Source of the DNA: Leptospira sp.
GTDB lineage: Bacteria; Spirochaetota; Leptospiria; Leptospirales; Leptospiraceae
Assembly: GCA_027531445.1 (NCBI GenBank)
Contig: JAPZRK010000059.1
Span: 1-64,000 of the forward strand
Direction of reading: 5' to 3'
Length of the DNA stretch: 64,000 nt
The position numbers were made by a program, and so were the translations under genes. The notes under the pieces are model-generated. The model ran no database searches, was not told the origin of the DNA, and saw only the letters and a list, made by a program, of their open reading frames with translations. Positions 43,992-52,619 of this stretch are shown here, in pieces (positions within the stretch are counted from its first letter, which is position 1; each line of letters begins with the position of its first letter).

Positions 43992-46361
43992 CTAGTCGGT
44001 TACAAAAGATAGAGCGATAAAAGTAATATCATCAGTAAGATCTCTCGCACCTCTAAATAAATCCAATTTTTCACTTAGGATAGACGGTAATTCTTTGATT
44101 GGTAAGCCATTATTTTGCTTAAGAAAATCGATCAACATCTCCTCTCCAAATAGTTCATCGTTTTTTCCAAAAGTTTCTGTAATACCGTCTGTGAAGAGAA
44201 ATAGCTTCGTGCCAGATTTTAATTGTAATTGCTGAGATTGATAGTCTGTTTCTAGGATTCCAAGCACTCTTTGTGTTTTTGCATGTGTAATCAATTGACC
44301 AGACGGATCCATTTGTAAAAGTGCAAGATGACCCGCATTAATAAATGTAAAAGTCTTTGATTCGGAGTCGATAAGACCACCTAACAGAGTCATGAATTCA
44401 CTTCCCTTGTAACGTGCACGGAAAAAGGAATTAATTTCCTTAAACAAACCTTCTAAAGAGGTCCCATTCCTTAGATGTTCTCGCACGATCCCTTTAATCG
44501 CACTTACTAAAAATCCAGTGCCAAGTCCATGTCCTGCTACATCACCTAATAAAATTATGATCTTTGTGTTTGAAATTGGAATGATATCCAAATAATCACC
44601 GGAGATTCCAACAGCGGGTCTATTTAAATAGCCAAAGTCTATACCTTTAATCTCACTTGGCGCGATGATTCGAAGTGTATTATCTACGATTGAAGCCGTT
44701 TGGATATCCCTTACAATTTTTCTCTTTTGGATCTCATCTTCTAGGAGGCTGTAATTTTCTATCAACATCGCTGTTATTTTTACTACTTCATTGATAAACT
44801 TAAGTTCACCAATGGAAAAATAATTTGAGTCTCCCTTTTCACCTAATAAGATCATGGCGCGTACAACTTTTTTATTTGAAGAATACCCAAATGCGGGAAA
44901 TGCAAGTTGAACATTCAATCCTTTAAGAAAACTAAACAATGTTTCTCGAAGTCCAATGCCATATTCAAGGTGAGAAGTAACCGTAACTCTGTCTGTATTC
45001 GCAAAATAATTCCAAATTTCAGACTGGGAAGGTATACGCATAAAATTAACATTTCGGAGATCAGTCCTAGCGAATTGATCTCCGGGTATTAAAATTATAA
45101 TATTCGAAACATTAAGTGTTTCCATCACGGTTTTGTTGATTGATGAAATAGTCTTTCTCATCGAGATAGGTTCTGTGATCAGCTTTGTTATGGTTTCAAT
45201 CCCATGAGAAAGTACCGGGTTAGTCTCAAAAAACCAATAATCAATCAATTCCTTGATTCGAAGCTTGATTGGGATCATATAATTTGTAAGTAAAAACAAA
45301 AGAATCAAATTCAAAAACCATCGCTCTTTCACATAAGGAAGCGGTAAAAAATAATCTACCAAGAGTAAAAGAGAAATATACAAAACTGAAGAAATCGTGA
45401 CCAAAAGTAATGTGATAATCGTTGGAGTGAAAATTACAAAAGACGGTATAAAGGTATATTTGTATGTACCATAACAGAAAAAAATTATAAATAATAGGTA
45501 CGTTAAAAAGAAAAATATTCTATCGACAAAAAACCACGGATGGCCATTCAAAACAATAACAGACAATGGAACACTGACATATAGGACAATAGCAAAAATC
45601 AATGTAATTCGTTTGATCAATGCGTCTCCACTTGGTTTGTTTTCGATAAGGTCTTTAAAGTTCAAAAAAATGTTAATCAGACAAAAAATTACGGTTAGGC
45701 CATAACCAATGTTGACCATTCTATCCAAAATGTGAAAATCTACATTTTCTTGACCAGCAACAATGGCCACACCCAAAGCGATTAAAATTTGTGGCAATAT
45801 CCACTTTGAAGGAATTTCTTTTCCTCTCAAACGAAAGATTAAATGATAGTTGATAAATGCACTGAGGTATATTGAAAAGAAAAGTGGAGAAGGCGAGATT
45901 CGATAAGTTAACAAAAATACGTTTGAGAAAAGCAGTAAGGAAAGATTTAAAAAGAAGGAAAATATAAGCCCATCTCGAGTTGAATAATAAAAATATACAG
46001 CCGTTAGTAGACTAAAAAATGCTAGAAAAAGATCTAAGTAGAATATTTTTATAACATCAAGTTTTCTAAATTCGATCAATTCGAAAGATTTATGAATGGT
46101 TTCATTTTGTTCATTTATAATTGTAATATCTCGGGTTTGGCCTTTATTCTGGATTGACTCAACCGAATCACGAAGTATGTCAAACTCAGACAAAGAGTTT
46201 CCCCAAAGGTTCTGGTATTCTGAATCAAAATTGGCAATGAGACCGGTAGGATAGTAAAAAAAAGGTAATCTAACTGTCGTGCTATGAACTCCAATAAATG
46301 AAAAAAATAGCAGAAGTCCAAAGACCAAAGTAGAGAATATTGTAATTGATAATTCTCTCAT
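43992..46361 (-). CDS. Membrane-bound GAF-SpoIIE protein phosphatase
   Basis: This 789-residue protein has one helix near the N-terminus, an extracytoplasmic loop (about 25-100), seven or more helices (100-370), a GAF-like domain (390-540) and a SpoIIE/PP2C phosphatase (565-789). All key metal ligands are present: Asp589 in GISGDY, Asp607 in LLGDVAGHG, Asp725 in FTDGITE and Asp777 in LTDDIT. It should dephosphorylate a phosphoprotein, most likely a STAS anti-sigma antagonist. It overlaps by ATGA the gene for a related but dead PP2C protein, implying a joint complex. Confidence 0.9.
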   Translation of the reverse strand: MRELSITIFSTLVFGLLLFFSFIGVHSTTVRLPFFYYPTGLIANFDSEYQNLWGNSLSEFDILRDSVESIQNKGQTRDITIINEQNETIHKSFELIEFRKLDVIKIFYLDLFLAFFSLLTAVYFYYSTRDGLIFSFFLNLSLLLFSNVFLLTYRISPSPLFFSIYLSAFINYHLIFRLRGKEIPSKWILPQILIALGVAIVAGQENVDFHILDRMVNIGYGLTVIFCLINIFLNFKDLIENKPSGDALIKRITLIFAIVLYVSVPLSVIVLNGHPWFFVDRIFFFLTYLLFIIFFCYGTYKYTFIPSFVIFTPTIITLLLVTISSVLYISLLLLVDYFLPLPYVKERWFLNLILLFLLTNYMIPIKLRIKELIDYWFFETNPVLSHGIETITKLITEPISMRKTISSINKTVMETLNVSNIIILIPGDQFARTDLRNVNFMRIPSQSEIWNYFANTDRVTVTSHLEYGIGLRETLFSFLKGLNVQLAFPAFGYSSNKKVVRAMILLGEKGDSNYFSIGELKFINEVVKITAMLIENYSLLEDEIQKRKIVRDIQTASIVDNTLRIIAPSEIKGIDFGYLNRPAVGISGDYLDIIPISNTKIIILLGDVAGHGLGTGFLVSAIKGIVREHLRNGTSLEGLFKEINSFFRARYKGSEFMTLLGGLIDSESKTFTFINAGHLALLQMDPSGQLITHAKTQRVLGILETDYQSQQLQLKSGTKLFLFTDGITETFGKNDELFGEEMLIDFLKQNNGLPIKELPSILSEKLDLFRGARDLTDDITFIALSFVTD

Positions 46362-47629
46362 TTGACTTTTGGTGCCAGACTAAATCTTAGTATTGGTTGT
46401 TCTGAGTGAAGGATTAGGATGGCTCCCTTTTCGAACTGAATTCGATTTTTCCAACCCATACTTGCGACTACTTCCTCATCGTTAGTTTCTCTCACAATTT
46501 TAAATTGTCTTCCCTCTTGAATAAGATAGATTTCTTCCTGATCTAACATTCCGATTATGATTTCATATTTTTCTTTCCATTCTAATTTTTGGAAGGTGGA
46601 ATGAATTAATTGTTTAACGTCTGAAAAACCTTTTAATAATTTAAGTTTTGATTGGGAGTAGACTACTCCTAGAATATAAGAGAGTATGATACCGATGTGG
46701 TGATATGTTCTTCCTGCATTGAGAACAACAAAGAACCAAGACCCATCTTCCACTTGAAAGAATTCAACTAGGTTTCCGTGATGACGAGGATATGCGCTAA
46801 TCTTCCAACCCGTTAAATCAGGAATCGTTCCAGTTTCCAAAAGATTTTGTACTCTGTCAGCATACTCGGCTTCTTTCTGATATTTTTTATTTTCCGCAAT
46901 ATGATAAGAAAGAATATGATTGTGGATTGTCAATGCTGATTGACCGGCAAGTAGAGATAGTGTATTAACAGCATAAGTGTTTGGAATATTTGAAACTGCA
47001 AGAAAGCCGAAAAGTTTTTCTCTAAAAAGCAAAGGGTAGATAAAATTTGCGTGTAGTTCCATAAAATCATTGTTAATTTCTGAAGAAGTGACTGCATCTG
47101 CAAGCGACGCACCTTCCTTCTTATTTTTGATAAATTCTTTAAAATTTTCTTTGATATGAATTTGTTTTGTCGGGCTTAATTTTTTTTGTCGCCCTCGAAA
47201 GTATGTGTGAAAGTCGAAGGTACCATCTGGTGTTAAGAGTGCGATTGTGCCTGAGTGACTCTCAGTCAATTTTACCATATCCGGAAATACATGTTTTATC
47301 AATACATCATAGTTAAATTGTTTAATGGCTTGCCTAAACGATTCTGCATCTTCGGTTAAATATTCTGAAAGAAATCTTACTCTAAGTTTTCTAGAAAATC
47401 GTTCAATGAAAGGTAGATAGATTAATATTGATACCGCCATCACCAGTACAAACGACATTTCCAATTTATAACTAAGTCCTTCTGGAAGTTGTCGAAGGAT
47501 AAGATAGTATGAGACGAAAACTAGCGTTATATAAGTAGTTCGTGAAAGGAACTTTAATATAGATACCTTTAACTGATAACTAGATGGCAAAAATTCTCTG
47601 AAAAAGGAAGTAAATTCAGGAGCTTTCAT
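46358..47629 (-). CDS. Membrane GAF protein with catalytically dead PP2C-like domain
   Basis: This 423-residue protein has two membrane helices (about 30-47 and 58-75), a GAF domain (100-245) and a C-terminal domain (255-418) that follows the SpoIIE/PP2C plan of its neighbour. The metal-binding Asp of GGDY is missing (RHHGNLVEFF, 282-291), GDVAGHG reads LNAGRTYHH (303-311), and the FTDG region reads ILHSEQP. It is therefore a probable pseudophosphatase that regulates or scaffolds the active enzyme encoded next. It is coupled to argJ upstream (ATGA) and to the active phosphatase downstream (ATGA). Confidence 0.72.
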   Translation of the reverse strand: MKAPEFTSFFREFLPSSYQLKVSILKFLSRTTYITLVFVSYYLILRQLPEGLSYKLEMSFVLVMAVSILIYLPFIERFSRKLRVRFLSEYLTEDAESFRQAIKQFNYDVLIKHVFPDMVKLTESHSGTIALLTPDGTFDFHTYFRGRQKKLSPTKQIHIKENFKEFIKNKKEGASLADAVTSSEINNDFMELHANFIYPLLFREKLFGFLAVSNIPNTYAVNTLSLLAGQSALTIHNHILSYHIAENKKYQKEAEYADRVQNLLETGTIPDLTGWKISAYPRHHGNLVEFFQVEDGSWFFVVLNAGRTYHHIGIILSYILGVVYSQSKLKLLKGFSDVKQLIHSTFQKLEWKEKYEIIIGMLDQEEIYLIQEGRQFKIVRETNDEEVVASMGWKNRIQFEKGAILILHSEQPILRFSLAPKVK

Positions 47630-48780
47630 GTGGTATAGTAAGCATTTTCCTTAATGTAACCTTCAGTTAGATCACAGCTCCAGAAGGTTTTTTCGACCTT
47701 TCCTGCGCCTAAAGCGACTGTGATTGAGATTGATTCTTCAGATTTCAAGTATTCAGCAATTCGCTGTTTGGTGGTATTGTCCGCTCCTTTTACAGCTATG
47801 CCACCTAAATATATCTGTAATGAATCGTATGGAATAGGTTCATCAAAGACTTTACCAACAGCCATCACAAACCTTCCCCAATTTGGGTCCCCACCGTAAA
47901 TTGCAGTTTTGACAAGAGGGGAATTTAAAATTGATTTTCCGATTTTGATTGCTTGGGATGTATCTCGTGCTTCTTTGATTGTACACTCAATTAATTTTGT
48001 CGCACCTTCTCCATCACGTGCAATCATTTTCGATAAATCTATTGCAATACTAAGCAGGTGTTCTTTGAATAATTCATCTGGCAATGTTCCCGAATGACCA
48101 GAGCACATTAGCACAACAGTGTCACTTGTGGATGTATCAGAATCAATGGTAATACAATTATAGGAGCTGTCCACAACCTCTTTCAATATCTGTTTCAGAT
48201 TTCCAGATTCAGGTAAAAAATCAGAAAGTATATAAGATAACATGGTGGCCATGTTAGGTTCTATCATTCCAGCACCTTTTGCAATTCCATAGATTACACC
48301 TTTTGATTTTCCGTTTGTAATCTCACGAAAAGATATTTTTTTTCGTGTATCTGTTGTCATAATGGCTTCAGCAACGATATCAAGATTTCCTGGCTTTAAA
48401 TATTGTTTGGCGTCGGCACAGGCTTGTAAAATTTTTTCTATCGGGAGAGGAACACCAATTACACCGGTAGATGAGGGTAGAATATCTGACGCTTTGATGC
48501 CAAGCGATTCAGATAGTGTTTTGCATATCTCATAAGAATCTTTGATACCCTTTTCACCGGTTGCGACATTTGAATTTTTGGAATTGATAACAATTGCCTG
48601 TAACAATCCATCCTGAATGTGGTCCTTTCCAACTACAATTGGGGCTCCTGGGTAGTTGTTACGTGTGAATACTGCGGCTGACTGACAAATTTTATCCGAA
48701 AGAATAACGGCAAAATCGAGAGTTTTGTCCTTGATTCCAATATTTCTGCCAAAAGAGGAAAATCCGATAGGGTAGTTCAT
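47626..48780 (-). CDS. argJ: Bifunctional glutamate N-acetyltransferase / ornithine acetyltransferase
   Basis: This 384-residue ArgJ moves acetyl from N-acetylornithine to glutamate in the cyclic arginine pathway. The self-cleavage site is seen in GMIEPNMATMLSYI, where the Thr becomes the N-terminal nucleophile of the beta chain. DSDTSTSDTVVLMCSG and GGDPNWGRFVMAVG are further family motifs. Whether it also uses acetyl-CoA cannot be told. It leads a minus-strand operon of signalling and sugar genes and overlaps the next gene by ATGA. Confidence 0.95.
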   Translation of the reverse strand: MNYPIGFSSFGRNIGIKDKTLDFAVILSDKICQSAAVFTRNNYPGAPIVVGKDHIQDGLLQAIVINSKNSNVATGEKGIKDSYEICKTLSESLGIKASDILPSSTGVIGVPLPIEKILQACADAKQYLKPGNLDIVAEAIMTTDTRKKISFREITNGKSKGVIYGIAKGAGMIEPNMATMLSYILSDFLPESGNLKQILKEVVDSSYNCITIDSDTSTSDTVVLMCSGHSGTLPDELFKEHLLSIAIDLSKMIARDGEGATKLIECTIKEARDTSQAIKIGKSILNSPLVKTAIYGGDPNWGRFVMAVGKVFDEPIPYDSLQIYLGGIAVKGADNTTKQRIAEYLKSEESISITVALGAGKVEKTFWSCDLTEGYIKENAYYTT

Positions 48781-48832
48781 GATTACTCATACCAGAGTCG
48801 CTGAATTAAATTTTTACCGCAACGAATACACT

Positions 48833-50197
48833 CTATTTTTTCGGAAATTCGAAAGTGAAAATTGATCCGCCTTTTGGATTCGGCTGTACATAAACCTTTC
48901 CAGAATGCAATCGCGCTACATGTTTCACGATTGACAATCCTAAACCTGTACCACCTTCTTTCCTTGATCGATTCATATCTACGCGGTAGAATCTTTCAAA
49001 TATTCGATCCGCATCTTCTTTTGTGATTCCAATTCCCTGATCAATAACCATTAGGCAAACAGAATCTTCTTTGGGCTCTAAATGGATGATGATTTCCGTG
49101 TCATTGGGTGAGTAGGCACTTGCATTTGAGATTAAGTTGATAAGAACATGTTCCATCAAAACCATATCCGCACGAATCGACTCTGTTTTTGGGATGTCGA
49201 TTTTCAATGATTGATTTTTGGAAGATAGAATTACGCCAACGGATTCAGACACATTTTTCACCAAATCGTATAGAAGAAAAGTTTCATCATTGAGTGTTGT
49301 TTTATAGTTTTCTAATCGCGAAATGGTCAGCATATCTTCCACTATTCTAACAAGCCTGTCCGTATTTCGAAGGATGGCGTCCAAAAATTTCTTCTCTTGG
49401 GTACCTTGCGCTAATTTAAGTTTTATTTCTAAAGTTTCCGCATAACCTTTGATTGACGTGATCGGAGTTTTTAATTCATGAGAAGCATTTTGGAAAAATT
49501 GCTCTCGAATTAATTGATTTTGTCTATCCTCGGTGATATCCAAAAGAACACCAATATGCAAATGGACCATATCATTAAACCTAACAGGATAAATCCTGGC
49601 GTTATAATAATGATTACCGTCTTGAAATTGGATTTTACCTTCTGAGTTTTTTTTAATTTTGATTTTTATAAAATCTAAAAACTCTTTGTTATTGATTGAT
49701 GTTGTTACATCTTTAAACTGAGAATTTGATGAAATAATACTCGAAGGTATATTTCGATTTAAAAAAAGAAATTTATTTTGTGTATCAATTGCAAAAACTC
49801 CTTCCTTTAAATTCTGTAATAGTGAGTTAAATTTTTCTTTTTCTACAGTCAGATCCAAAAACTGAGTTTTTAGACGTTTTGCCATTTCATTGATTGATGT
49901 TGTAAGATAAGCAAGTTCCCGAATTTCTGGTGCGGATAATTCAACACCAAAATCACCAGCATTAATTTCTTTGGTTTTCTTTTCGATCATCGCCAGAGGA
50001 TCGGTAACCTTTCTAGCAATGATGAAAGAAACATAAAATGTTCCAAATAGAGCGATAAGCACAAATGCAAAAAATAACATTGGACGAAATGCAAAACTTA
50101 CATTGTCCTCAATGAGAATTACACCAACTGCTAATACTAATAAGATTAAAAGTAAGCCCCAATTGAGCAGGAGCATTGTAGAAAAAAAACTACGCAT
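48833..50197 (-). CDS. PhoR-like sensor histidine kinase
   Basis: This protein of about 454 residues has two N-terminal helices, a HAMP-like segment (KVTDPLAMIEKKTKEINAG), a PAS domain (NLKEGVFAIDTQNKFLFLN), an H-box (NASHELKTPITSIKGYAE), an N-box (LINLISNASAYSP) and G boxes (DQGIGITKEDADRIFERFYR; GGTGLGLSIVKH). This is the PhoR layout. The first helices leave almost no periplasmic loop, as in PhoR proteins that read the Pst transporter. The ATG at 50197 overlaps the phoB-like gene by eight bases; a GTG at 50218 is also in frame. Confidence 0.9.
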   Translation of the reverse strand: MRSFFSTMLLLNWGLLLILLVLAVGVILIEDNVSFAFRPMLFFAFVLIALFGTFYVSFIIARKVTDPLAMIEKKTKEINAGDFGVELSAPEIRELAYLTTSINEMAKRLKTQFLDLTVEKEKFNSLLQNLKEGVFAIDTQNKFLFLNRNIPSSIISSNSQFKDVTTSINNKEFLDFIKIKIKKNSEGKIQFQDGNHYYNARIYPVRFNDMVHLHIGVLLDITEDRQNQLIREQFFQNASHELKTPITSIKGYAETLEIKLKLAQGTQEKKFLDAILRNTDRLVRIVEDMLTISRLENYKTTLNDETFLLYDLVKNVSESVGVILSSKNQSLKIDIPKTESIRADMVLMEHVLINLISNASAYSPNDTEIIIHLEPKEDSVCLMVIDQGIGITKEDADRIFERFYRVDMNRSRKEGGTGLGLSIVKHVARLHSGKVYVQPNPKGGSIFTFEFPKK

Positions 50198-50870
50198 CGT
50201 GGAAACGATACCCAACACCTCGGATGGTTTGTAATCGCTCTTTCTCTCCTAGTAACTTATCACGAAGTCGCTTGATATTTACGTCAACCGTACGATCTGT
50301 TACAAAAACGTCCTTGCCCCAAATTCTATCTAATAGCTTGTCCCGGGAGAATGCAACTCCAGGGTTCGTAACAAATAGCTGTAATATCTTGTATTCGATC
50401 AAGGTTAGCTCAATCTCTTTTCCATCTACGTATACTTTATGAGCTGTTTGATTGATTTGAATTTTGCCACTAGATATAGTGCCAACACTTTCTGATGCGG
50501 CGGCCGCTTCCATATTTCTTCGTGTAACGGTGCGCACGCGAGCAACTAGCTCTCGAATGTTAAAGGGTTTCTTGATGTAGTCGTCTGCTCCCAATTCGAG
50601 ACCTAGAACGACGTCAGTTTCTCCCGTTTTTGCAGTTACCATGAGGATTGGGATTTGAGGATATTTTTCTTTGATGCGCTTACACAAGTCCATCCCATTG
50701 ATCCCTGGAAGCATCAAATCCAATATGATACCATCAGGTAAACCCTTCTCTAACCTAGGAAAAACTTCCATACCGTTGTGACAAACATCAACCTGATAGC
50801 CTTCCTCTTCTAAATGAAATTGAATGAGGCTAGCAATATCTTCTTCATCATCTACAACTAGAATTTTCAT
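50190..50870 (-). CDS. PhoB-like OmpR-family response regulator
   Basis: This 226-residue protein has a receiver domain with VVDDEED, phospho-acceptor Asp51 in LDLMLPG and Lys in KKPFNI. An OmpR-type winged helix follows (about 125-226) with the recognition-helix stretch VTDRTVDVNIKRLRDKL, very like PhoB. It would activate genes in phosphate starvation or a similar stress. Three 11-bp direct repeats resembling a Pho box lie just upstream, which suggests autoregulation. It overlaps the PhoR-like kinase by eight bases. Confidence 0.92.
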   Translation of the reverse strand: MKILVVDDEEDIASLIQFHLEEEGYQVDVCHNGMEVFPRLEKGLPDGIILDLMLPGINGMDLCKRIKEKYPQIPILMVTAKTGETDVVLGLELGADDYIKKPFNIRELVARVRTVTRRNMEAAAASESVGTISSGKIQINQTAHKVYVDGKEIELTLIEYKILQLFVTNPGVAFSRDKLLDRIWGKDVFVTDRTVDVNIKRLRDKLLGEKERLQTIRGVGYRFHDA

Positions 50871-50881
50871 AGAACTAGGCT

Positions 50882-50926
50882 ATATTACAGTAGTTGTGTT
50901 ACAAAATGAATACAAATGCATTACAA
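50882..50926 (-). promoter_or_regulatory. Pho-box-like triple repeat and -10 element of the phoB-like gene
   Basis: On the minus strand TTGTAA, TTGTAT and TTGTAA (at 50921-50926, 50910-50915 and 50899-50904) recur with exact 11-base spacing. Pho boxes consist of 11-base direct repeats with a CTGTCA-like core that replace the -35 element. A -10-like TAATAT (50882-50887) lies 11 bases after the last repeat, about as expected for PhoB-activated promoters, and the ATG follows 11 bases later. Confidence 0.5.
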
Positions 50927-50934
50927 TAATTAAA

Positions 50935-51339
50935 TTAATCGGATTTGAGTATGTGATTGATATCACTAACGGCCTTTCGCTGGCGAAACAGTAAAAAAGC
51001 TAAAAATCCATTGAAAATTATAAAAGCGAGACCAAATACCCAAAGTAAACTCTTTAGTCGAGCTTGTTCCTTTTCTATCGCACTTACTTCTTCGAGATGG
51101 GATATGAGAAAATAAAAATGGTCAATTTTCGGATAACTTTGCTTAGCTTCTTGGCGCAAAGTGGTAATTAATTCTTTAGTTTCTTCTTTGGATAAGGATT
51201 CAATGAATGGGAGTGATTGATCTAATCCCATTTCCAAGTACTCTGTTGCTGTCGGAAGTTTCCGATCAGGTTCGATAGCGAAGGAAGGAAACGTAATTAA
51301 AAATAGAATGGCGAAAAAGTTTTGTCTCAACGAAGTCAT
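50935..51339 (-). CDS. Small periplasmic-domain membrane protein
   Basis: This 134-residue protein has a signal peptide (residues 1-22, FLITFPSFAIE), a helical extracytoplasmic part (about 25-95) and a C-terminal membrane helix (about 96-118, WVFGLAFIIFNGFLAFLLF) with a short charged tail inside. I know no family. It is coupled by ATGA to the preceding small membrane gene in the ECF sigma operon, so it may be an envelope sensor for that system. The Pho-box-like repeats start eight bases after its stop. Confidence 0.6.
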   Translation of the reverse strand: MTSLRQNFFAILFLITFPSFAIEPDRKLPTATEYLEMGLDQSLPFIESLSKEETKELITTLRQEAKQSYPKIDHFYFLISHLEEVSAIEKEQARLKSLLWVFGLAFIIFNGFLAFLLFRQRKAVSDINHILKSD

Positions 51340-51686
51340 TCTTCTACGAATCCTAACTTATCTTTCCATTCTTGTAAAAATGGAATCCGAGAATCAATGA
51401 TCAAAAAACCAAGTAACAGGGAATAGAAACAAAAAAATAAACTAGAGCTTAGGATTACAGGCATTAGATTATCATTCAAACGAAAGAGTAACAATGCAGA
51501 TGCTAAGGTTCCAATAGGTATCAAAAATAGGGTGAACGAAATCGCCATTCCAGACAACATATAACGAGAAGGCAGTAATTGTCGTAAGACACGAAATGTT
51601 ACCCTATCAGATCCTGGCTGGTTTTTCATAAGTGGGTCTGGAGATTGAAAGAAAAGATCAGGATCAATCAAATTGTTAGTTTTCAT
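51336..51686 (-). CDS. Small membrane protein encoded with ECF sigma factor
   Basis: This 116-residue protein has a soluble N-terminal part of about 45 residues and then two hydrophobic segments (about 46-68 and 75-97). The gene overlaps the ECF sigma factor by 11 bases and comes directly after it, the usual place of an anti-sigma factor. It has no visible zinc-binding HxxxCxxC motif, so it would not be a classical ZAS anti-sigma. Function is inferred from position only. Confidence 0.6.
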   Translation of the reverse strand: MKTNNLIDPDLFFQSPDPLMKNQPGSDRVTFRVLRQLLPSRYMLSGMAISFTLFLIPIGTLASALLLFRLNDNLMPVILSSSLFFCFYSLLLGFLIIDSRIPFLQEWKDKLGFVEE

Positions 51687-52173
51687 GTTTCCACCATTTT
51701 CGGATCAAATCCTTGCCACGAGAGATGTGACTTTTGATCGTATTTAGCTTGATATCTAGATCTGATGAAATTTCCCTTAAGGATCGATTTTCAAAATAGT
51801 GTAGAATGATCGGTTTGCGATAAGCGATAGGCAATCTGGAAATGAGAGATCGAAGCATGTTTGTGTCTGCTTCTTTTGACATTTGCTCTACGAAATGATT
51901 GCTGAATTCGTTTTTTGTTTGGAGACGAGTTTCTTCTAATGGTTCGGTAGTATATTTTTTCTTTTTTGCATTCTTAGAAATCGCATTGCGTGCAATTTGA
52001 TAAATCCAAGTCGAAAACTGTGCATCGCCACGAAAGGTACTCAGTGACTCATAAGCTTTGAGAAATATTTCTTGTGTAAAGTCTTCGGCTTCATCCGTTG
52101 TTTGAAAGGCTTTTTGAGCTTGAGAGAAAACCATACCTTGGTAACGCTTCATCAGATTTTCAAATGAATGCAC
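51676..52173 (-). CDS. ECF-family RNA polymerase sigma factor
   Basis: This protein of at least 165 residues has sigma region 2 (DEAEDFTQEIFLKAYESL; FSTWIYQIARNAISK) and region 4 (LPIAYRKPIILHYFE; REISSDLDIKLNTIKSHI with the helix-turn-helix). The first standard start codon is GTG at 52173. Codons upstream remain in frame and encode DWDSIQAVLKGD, which fits the normal ECF N-terminus better, yet no ATG, GTG or TTG precedes them. The true start may be an unusual codon. It is followed by two small membrane proteins and preceded by another. Confidence 0.9.
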   Translation of the reverse strand: MHSFENLMKRYQGMVFSQAQKAFQTTDEAEDFTQEIFLKAYESLSTFRGDAQFSTWIYQIARNAISKNAKKKKYTTEPLEETRLQTKNEFSNHFVEQMSKEADTNMLRSLISRLPIAYRKPIILHYFENRSLREISSDLDIKLNTIKSHISRGKDLIRKWWKHEN

Positions 52174-52241
52174 ATCCCCTTTCAGTACAGCTTGGATAGA
52201 ATCCCAGTCTTCATCATTGCAGATGCGAGAATTCTGTGTCG

Positions 52242-52616
52242 TTAGCTTAGTTTGTAGTAGGTCAAGAGACCGAGTCCAATTGCGAATGGGATTATCCCTC
52301 CGAGCATTGCAAAAGAAATGCCCAACACGAGTATAAATACAAACGATAGTGCAAATCCTGTGAATGTCAACAAAAGACCAAGGAAAAAGGAATAAGTCCT
52401 AAGGTCAAATGACCACGGTTTGTACTGACCAGTCTGAATGAGTGCCATTTTTTGGCGATGGATCCAAAGGAATAAAAAGAACAAAAGTGTAGTTCCAAAA
52501 ATAATTCCAAGATTCGGCACTAGATACAAAATTACATTGTTCGTGGAACTAACTTCTTGGTTGGCAAGTATCTTCAAGAGAACTTGCATCATTTGGTCAT
52601 ACTGTTCTGGATTCAT
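52242..52616 (-). CDS. Small membrane protein, DUF6249-like
   Basis: This 124-residue protein has a first membrane helix at about 26-50, then WIHRQKMALIQTGQYKPW, a basic segment like the KMALIEKG motif I associate with DUF6249, and two further helices (about 72-120). Such proteins are often encoded beside sigma factors. It is 68 bases upstream of the ECF sigma gene and four bases downstream of the DUF1577-like gene on the same strand. The function is unknown; a part in sigma control is possible. Confidence 0.6.
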   Translation of the reverse strand: MNPEQYDQMMQVLLKILANQEVSSTNNVILYLVPNLGIIFGTTLLFFLFLWIHRQKMALIQTGQYKPWSFDLRTYSFFLGLLLTFTGFALSFVFILVLGISFAMLGGIIPFAIGLGLLTYYKLS

Positions 52617-52619
52617 AGT

